Source of the DNA: Oscillatoriales cyanobacterium
GTDB lineage: Bacteria; Cyanobacteriota; Cyanobacteriia; Cyanobacteriales; Geitlerinemataceae
Reading direction: 5' to 3'
NCBI GenBank assembly: GCA_004293855.1
Contig: RDYZ01000209.1
Span: 1 to 34,337 of the forward strand
Length of the DNA: 34,337 nucleotides
In this document: one piece after another, positions 28,859-34,337 of the stretch
How positions within the stretch are numbered: the stretch's first letter is position 1
How the letters are laid out: the number at the start of each line of letters is the position of its first letter
Made by a program: the position numbers and the translations under genes
The notes under the pieces: model-generated
Seen by the model: the letters and a program-made list of their open reading frames with translations, nothing else
Database searches by the model: none
Told to the model about the DNA's origin: nothing

Positions 28859-30556
28859 TTGTCTAGTCTCTCTTTGTCGCTGTTGAAAGTTCTTGGATGG
28901 AACGCTAAAAATCGCCTGATTCGTCACACTCGATCGGCACAAAACACCCAGACTAATTTTCTCCGATCTTTAATTCGCCATCATCAAAACACTCAGATCG
29001 GCTTAACATTTAAGCTGCCACAGATTCAGAGCGTGGATGATTTTCGCCGCAATGTTCCCATCTTTCCCTACGAATTTTACGAACCGTATACCGATCGCAT
29101 TGTCCAAGGCGAAACCAACGTTTTAACCCCCGACAAAGTCGATTACATCAACCTTACCAGCGGTTCTACCGGACGAAAAAAACAAGTCCCTGTCACTGCA
29201 CGCTTTCAGGCTTCCCTACGACGGGCGGACATAGCGAGCCTTGGGTTTGCCTTGGATGCACTGCGGGAGCACGGCTCGCGTTTCGGACGTAGCATCATCA
29301 CCAACTCAGCTCAAATCCAGGGCATTACACCCGGAGGGACAGAATTTGGGCCGGTGAGTGTGGGTAGCTTACGTAAGGGCAAATTTTTGTTTGAACAGGG
29401 ATTTTCCTTACCCTATGCGGCGCTGAATGTTGGTGATACGGCGGCGCGTCACTACATATGTTTGCTGTTTGCTCTCAGCGATGCTGAGATGCGTGGTTTT
29501 ATTACCAATTTTCCGATGTTGGTGTTGCGAACTTGTCAGTATCTCGAAGATTTTGCCGAGTCGCTGATTCAGGATCTCGCCCAGGGAACGATCGCGCCAG
29601 ATCTCCTGATCGATCCGCCCCTACGTCGCCAGCTTGAAAAATTGCGCCGTCCCCAACCCCAACGTGCTCATTTTTTACGCACCATCCTGGAGCGTGACGG
29701 TCGCCTGACGCCTAAAGCCGCCTGGCCCAAACTCTCCTATGTGTTCACGGCGCGGGGTGGCACGTCAGATTTTTACTTCGATCGCTTCCCGACCTACTTT
29801 GGTGATACGCCGATTTTTGGTGGGGTTTACGGCACAGCGGAAGGAACGTTTAGTGTCATTCCCGACTTTAATGTCGATGGTGGCATTTTGGCGATCGAAA
29901 GTGGCTTTTTTGAATTCATCGCGGAAGAGCACTGGAACGAAGAGCAGCCGCCAACGTTGCTACCCCACGAAGTGCAGGTTGGACAGCGTTACCGGATTCT
30001 CGTGACGAGCTACAGCGGTTTTTATCGTTACGATATCGGTGATGTGATTGAGGTAACGGGTTTTTATAACGACGTGCCCCGCATTGTGTTTCGTCATCGG
30101 CGCGGCGGTTTGCTGTCCTCAACGACGGAAAAAACGACGGAATTCCACGCGATCGAAACCTTACGCACGCTTCAAGAGGAGTTTCAGATCAAGCTGGAGG
30201 ATTTTTGTATCACCCTAGCCGATGATGCAATTCCGGGGGGCTATGTGGTCAATATTGAACTCGCGGCGGGTCACACACTGGCCGATCCGGATCACTTCCT
30301 CAAGCGTTTTGAGTATTGGATGGCGACGTTTAATGAGCCCTACGGGACGGTGCGTCAAAGCCAAGTGCCGCCGCCGCGCTTGCGGGTGTTGCGATCGGGC
30401 AGTTTTATCGAAGTGCGACAGCGTCAGGTACAGCGCGGCATGTTTGACTCGCAGCTTAAGATTTTGCACATCCAAAATGATGCGAGTCTGTTGGCAGATT
30501 TGCCGATCGAGCAAGAGATCTGGTGGAATACTCCATCTCCTGCCGTGCTGTCTTAA
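28859..30556 (+). CDS. GH3 auxin-responsive promoter family (acyl-adenylating/amido synthetase fold) protein
   Basis: 565 aa from TTG; VDYINLTSGSTGRKKQVPVTARF; IFGGVYGTAEGTFSV; YRILVTSYSGFYRYDIGDVIEVTGFYNDVPRIVFRHRRGGLLSSTTEKTTEFH. Confidence 0.9.
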   Translation: MSSLSLSLLKVLGWNAKNRLIRHTRSAQNTQTNFLRSLIRHHQNTQIGLTFKLPQIQSVDDFRRNVPIFPYEFYEPYTDRIVQGETNVLTPDKVDYINLTSGSTGRKKQVPVTARFQASLRRADIASLGFALDALREHGSRFGRSIITNSAQIQGITPGGTEFGPVSVGSLRKGKFLFEQGFSLPYAALNVGDTAARHYICLLFALSDAEMRGFITNFPMLVLRTCQYLEDFAESLIQDLAQGTIAPDLLIDPPLRRQLEKLRRPQPQRAHFLRTILERDGRLTPKAAWPKLSYVFTARGGTSDFYFDRFPTYFGDTPIFGGVYGTAEGTFSVIPDFNVDGGILAIESGFFEFIAEEHWNEEQPPTLLPHEVQVGQRYRILVTSYSGFYRYDIGDVIEVTGFYNDVPRIVFRHRRGGLLSSTTEKTTEFHAIETLRTLQEEFQIKLEDFCITLADDAIPGGYVVNIELAAGHTLADPDHFLKRFEYWMATFNEPYGTVRQSQVPPPRLRVLRSGSFIEVRQRQVQRGMFDSQLKILHIQNDASLLADLPIEQEIWWNTPSPAVLS

Positions 30557-30664
30557 TCCACAGAACAAGTCGGGTAAATGCATAGAGACGGGGCTTGATT
30601 GTCGGCTCAGGGCAAACGCATACTCGTCTAGCTTGATCCTGTGTCCTGATGTCGATTGATCGTC

Positions 30665-30684
30665 GGGCGCATTGCCATGCGCCC
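30665..30684. repeat. Hairpin repeat of GGGCGCAT-n4-ATGCGCCC type
   Basis: 8-bp perfect stem with TGCC loop within tcGGGCGCATtgccATGCGCCCCTACG. Confidence 0.7.
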
Positions 30685-30737
30685 CTACGCGCATAACGGA
30701 TTAGAAGTGCTCAACTCGATGCCAAGCCGATCGCCCG

Positions 30738-32258
30738 TTATTCGACTTTTGTAATCGTGCGAATGGCGGCCATTTCAGGATCGAGCGTCAGAAAGGCGAT
30801 CGATTCCACGTGGGACGTGTGGGGAAAGAGATCGATCGGCTGGACACGATCGAGCGAATACAAGCCGCCCTCACAGAGCAATTTCAAATCCCGCGCCAAC
30901 GTCGCCGGTTTACAGCTCGCATACCCGATGCGCTTCGGTTTTAAACGGCGTAGCGCATCGATGACGATCGGATCGCAACCCTGACGCGGCGGATCGAGAA
31001 TGACCGCATCGACTTCACCAAAAAGCCGATCGCTCGCCACCTGGAAGAGACGATCCTCCACACGACCGGAATAGAAAAAGGCATTTTCAATCCCGTTGGC
31101 CATTGCATTCGCTTCGGCGCGATCAACTGATCGTTCATGGACTTCAATCCCGATCGCCTGCTTCACCGCCTTCGCCAACGGCAGCGTAAACGTCCCAATG
31201 CCACAGTAGGCATCGAGCAGCGATTCTTCCGGCTGAAGCTTTAACCCGTCGATCAGCGTCTCGATCATGATTTCCGCTGCTTCGGTATTCACCTGGAAAA
31301 ACGTATCCGAGCCCAATTCCAGATTCAGCCCTGCAAACCGTTCATTGAGCACACCGGAACCGGCCACAGTGTAGGTTTCTGCACCAAAAATTGCGTTGGT
31401 CTTGTGCGGATTGATATTAATCGTCACACCCACCAAGCCGGGAAAACCATTGAGCCAGTGCTGCGCTTGGGCTTCCAAGTCCGGCAACTTACCACCCCGC
31501 GTCACCAGTGTTAACAGCATTTCGCCCGTGTGGTAACCGATGCGGAGCCCAATGTGACGGATCTCGCCAGTGTGCTGCTTTTCGTCGTAGATTGGCCAGT
31601 CGCAATCTTCGATGTCGCGCTTCACCTGTTGCAGGATTTCATCGAAGGCTTCGGGCTGGACTGGACATTGATTAAGATTGACGATTTTGTGGGTCCCCTG
31701 TTGGTAATACCCAGCACGCACGCGCCCGTCTTGACCGCGATCGACGGGATAGGTCACCTTGTTGCGATAGTGCAGATCCTGGCCCGTGGTTTTCACTGCC
31801 GCAACCGGCGGCGTTGCAAACCCACCAATCCGTTGGAGCGCTTGTAATACTTGCTGATATTTCGCACCGAGCTGACCGCCTTGTTCCCCGGCGGGTTCGT
31901 TCTCTCCGGTGGAGTAGACCACGTGTTGCCACTGGCAGCCGCCGCACTTATCGGCCAAAATGCAGGGCGGACGTTGGCGATCGGGTGACGGCTTTACAAT
32001 ATTTAATAGCTTGGCATGGGCGAACGATCGCTTCACGCGCACCAGCCGAGCCGTGACCCGATCACCCACTGCCGTTTGTGGGACAAACACGACGCGATCG
32101 TTCCAACGCCCGACCCCGTCGCCACGATCGCTCAGATCCACAATCTCAATTTCGAGGCTTTCGCCCTGCTGCCAGGTTCCCGGCTGGGACAGACTCGGGC
32201 TGCCATCCCGGCTGAAATGATCATTATTCGTACGATCGTCGGCCTGCGTATCTGCCAT
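30738..32258 (-). CDS. rlmD: 23S rRNA (uracil-C5)-methyltransferase RlmD/RumA type
   Basis: 506 aa; TRAM-like N-term (IVDLSDRGDGVGRWNDRVVFVPQTAVGDRVTARL), Fe-S cysteines CILADKCGGCQWQH, LLDAYCGIGTFTLPLA, VDAVILDPPRQGCDP, IGYASCKPATLARDL. Confidence 0.92.
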   Translation of the reverse strand: MADTQADDRTNNDHFSRDGSPSLSQPGTWQQGESLEIEIVDLSDRGDGVGRWNDRVVFVPQTAVGDRVTARLVRVKRSFAHAKLLNIVKPSPDRQRPPCILADKCGGCQWQHVVYSTGENEPAGEQGGQLGAKYQQVLQALQRIGGFATPPVAAVKTTGQDLHYRNKVTYPVDRGQDGRVRAGYYQQGTHKIVNLNQCPVQPEAFDEILQQVKRDIEDCDWPIYDEKQHTGEIRHIGLRIGYHTGEMLLTLVTRGGKLPDLEAQAQHWLNGFPGLVGVTININPHKTNAIFGAETYTVAGSGVLNERFAGLNLELGSDTFFQVNTEAAEIMIETLIDGLKLQPEESLLDAYCGIGTFTLPLAKAVKQAIGIEVHERSVDRAEANAMANGIENAFFYSGRVEDRLFQVASDRLFGEVDAVILDPPRQGCDPIVIDALRRLKPKRIGYASCKPATLARDLKLLCEGGLYSLDRVQPIDLFPHTSHVESIAFLTLDPEMAAIRTITKVE

Positions 32259-32325
32259 CTATTCCGCCAAACTCATAAAGTCGATAGACTATAACCTTAG
32301 TATTCTCGAACAAATTTTTTAAATC

Positions 32326-32817
32326 ATGAGTGTTGTTAGTCAAGTCATTCTAAAAGCTGACGACGACCTGCGCTATCCGAGTGCTGGCGAGCTGAAAGGC
32401 ATTCAGGCGTTTTTCAAGACGGGCGAACAACGCTTTCGCATCGTCGAAACCCTTTCGGAAAACGAAAAGAAAATCGTAGCGAAGGCAAGTCAAGAACTGT
32501 GGAAACGTCGTCCCGAGTACATCGCAGCGGGTGGTAACGCCGCCGGAACCCGCGAGCGCAACCAGTGTCTGCGGGATTACACCTGGTATCTGCGTTTGGT
32601 GACCTACGGCGTCCTGTCGGGGGATAAAGAGCCGATCGAATCGATCGGTATCATCGGCGCTCGTGAAATGTACAACGCATTGAACGTCCCGATGGTCGGT
32701 ATGGCGGAAGCGATCACCTGTCTGAAAGAAGCCTCCCTCGGGCTTCTCAGCGCTGAAGATGCCCAGGAAACCGCGCCCTATTTCGACTACATCATTCAAG
32801 AAATGGCATCTGCCTAG
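32326..32817 (+). CDS. apcD: Allophycocyanin-B alpha subunit
   Basis: 163 aa; [55 protein letters not shown]...[45 protein letters not shown]...[11 protein letters not shown], closer to ApcD than ApcA. Confidence 0.92.
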   Translation: MSVVSQVILKADDDLRYPSAGELKGIQAFFKTGEQRFRIVETLSENEKKIVAKASQELWKRRPEYIAAGGNAAGTRERNQCLRDYTWYLRLVTYGVLSGDKEPIESIGIIGAREMYNALNVPMVGMAEAITCLKEASLGLLSAEDAQETAPYFDYIIQEMASA

Positions 32818-32861
32818 GATTTCAGCGGCGCAGGGTTTGGCCGCAATTGTTTGATGATTTT

Positions 32862-32897
32862 CCCCACCGCTGATGCCAACAGCGGTGGGGATTTGTT
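32862..32897 (+). terminator. Rho-independent terminator of apcD
   Basis: Perfect 11-bp stem CCCCACCGCTG-atgccaa-CAGCGGTGGGG followed by ATTTGTT. Confidence 0.75.
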
Positions 32898-33030
32898 TCA
32901 GATCGAAAGGATACGATCAGCCTGGAATTATAACCAGTAGCGGCTATAACCAAATAGTGATATGGTTGTCTCGTGGGTTTAACTGTCGTCATCGACTCAC
33001 AAATTCTGCACACTGATCGGGATATCCTTT

Positions 33031-33570
33031 ATGCAAACTTCCACTTTTGTCGCTACAGCTCAAACGATTGACGCGATCGCCTTGCGTCAGATTCTCGAAT
33101 CTGAAACGGTCTCACTCGTAGATGTGCGGGAAGCGGGAGAACACGCGCGGGAGCGAATTGTGGGATCGACACTACATCCCTTATCCAGTTTTGAGGCAGA
33201 GGTGGTGCGTGCATTACCTGAGCCGATCGTCTTGTATTGCGCCAGTGGTAACCGCTCTAACCAAGCCGCTCAAAAACTTGGCACGATCGGCGATCGGCGC
33301 ATTTACCAACTTCGGGATGGGATTGCAGGTTGGAAACAAGCGGGTTACAAAACCGAGATCGATCGTCGTGCACCGTTACCGATGATGCGCCAAGTGCAGA
33401 TTGTCGCGGGTTCTTTGGTACTAACGGGAACTCTGCTCGCGGCTTTTGTGTCACCTTGGTTTTTGATGTTGACCGGATTTGTCGGCTCGGGTCTGATCTT
33501 TGCTGGAGCGACCGGCTTTTGTGGCATGGCTAATCTCTTGGCCATGCTTCCGTATAATCGAGTGAAATGA
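33031..33570 (+). CDS. Rhodanese domain fused to DUF2892-like membrane domain
   Basis: 179 aa; SLVDVREAGEHARERIVGS...IVLYCASGNRSNQAAQKLGTIGDRRIYQLRDGIAGWKQAGY; two C-terminal TM segments. Confidence 0.9.
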   Translation: MQTSTFVATAQTIDAIALRQILESETVSLVDVREAGEHARERIVGSTLHPLSSFEAEVVRALPEPIVLYCASGNRSNQAAQKLGTIGDRRIYQLRDGIAGWKQAGYKTEIDRRAPLPMMRQVQIVAGSLVLTGTLLAAFVSPWFLMLTGFVGSGLIFAGATGFCGMANLLAMLPYNRVK

Positions 33571-33952
33571 CAACCCAAATTTTGGGCAACCTGGGAGCTG
33601 TTATCAATTTAATTCCTAGCGCTGACCTCGCAAGGGTTCCAGCCCCTAATTCTTCTGTTGAGTGGTTCAACGGCTTCGCCGATCCGGGTTCTATGATTCG
33701 TTGATGACACACCCCCAATTGAGATGGTAATCGGTCATCGGACAAGTCTTCAGTCATAGGTTAGGCTGAGAGGATCTGTCTGATGCCCAGAGTGTCTAGA
33801 CGCTCTTTCCACGCGAGCGTTTTGCATCTCTGAGATCATGGCGCACAGAGATAACCGACATGGTTGCTTTGTGATTGCCGCGATCGATCGCCATCAGTCC
33901 TGCGGCCTACATTTTGTACTTCAGACCTTATTCTTTCCTCAATACCATCGCC

Positions 33953-34300
33953 ATGACCGCTGTTTCAAACGAAGCTCTCATACAAGTTTCTGACTATTTT
34001 AAAGTTTTGTCGGAAGTCAGCCGTCTACGAGTATTGTGTGTTTTGAAAGAGGGCAAAAAGAACGTTAGTGAAATTATTGCAGCGACGGGACTCGGACAAG
34101 CGAATGTCTCCAAGCATCTGAAAATGCTGACCCAAGCTGGATTTGTCACCCGTGATCCCCAGGGGGTGAGTGTGTATTACTCGATCGATGATCCGATCGT
34201 GTTTCAGCTTTGCGAGCTTGTGTGTACGGAGCTATCCAATCGTTTCGAGCAGCAGGCGCAACAGTCTGAGCGGCTGCGTAATCTACGCCACACGATTTAG
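33953..34300 (+). CDS. ArsR-family winged-helix regulator
   Basis: In-frame ATG at 33953; YFKVLSEVSRLRVLCVLKEGKKNVSEIIAATGLGQANVSKHLKMLTQAGFVTRDPQGVSVYYSIDDPIVFQLCELVC. Confidence 0.9.
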   Translation: MTAVSNEALIQVSDYFKVLSEVSRLRVLCVLKEGKKNVSEIIAATGLGQANVSKHLKMLTQAGFVTRDPQGVSVYYSIDDPIVFQLCELVCTELSNRFEQQAQQSERLRNLRHTI

Positions 34301-34337
34301 CCTTCCGCTTTGTGGTTTCGTTGTCCAAGCCTTCGCA

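Noticed and set aside
8628-32817. FaRLiP (far-red light photoacclimation) cluster, because psaA, psaB, psaL, psaI and apcD co-occur
   Set aside because: No rfpA/B/C, chlF or paralogous psb/apc genes; PsaA/PsaB and ApcD read as canonical forms, and apcD is 16 kb away with unrelated genes between.
33530-33757. 75-aa minus-strand ORF (EPGSAKPLNHSTEELGAGTLARSALGIKLITAPRLPKIW)
   Set aside because: Overlaps the end of the rhodanese gene; looks like translated intergenic repeat sequence, and no start signal is convincing.

Overview
Cyanobacterial chromosomal segment. It is rich in GCGATCGC (HIP1) palindromes and centred on photosystem I genes. I recognise psaA-psaB (8628-13120, +) followed by a strong terminator, then psaL (15075-15566, +). 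Convergent to psaL is a 38-aa psaI gene at 15890-16006 (-) that is absent from the supplied ORF track. Other confident genes: a very large hybrid sensor histidine kinase running off the left edge (complement <1-4192) behind an orphan PhnD-like substrate-binding lipoprotein, arfB, a DUF2256 zinc-motif peptide, aroH-type chorismate mutase, recN, a TPR protein, a zinc-ribbon/PP2C phosphatase, a DUF4347/RTX giant-type protein, a short CDF transporter, a GH3-family protein, rlmD, apcD, a rhodanese-membrane protein and an ArsR-family regulator. Main points for follow-up: the hidden convergent psaI and the PsaL proline-rich loop resembling Nostoc-type PsaL; a probable frameshift in a lipoprotein gene (6331-8012); a possible degenerate kinase-like domain fused to PP2C; the SBP/hybrid-kinase pair; an ArsR regulator with cysteines placed like persulfide sensors next to a rhodanese; and a repeat-rich islet between the psaAB and psaL loci. 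No tRNA, rRNA, CRISPR, transposase or prophage was recognised. All assignments come from reading the sequence and remembered family features; no searches were run.
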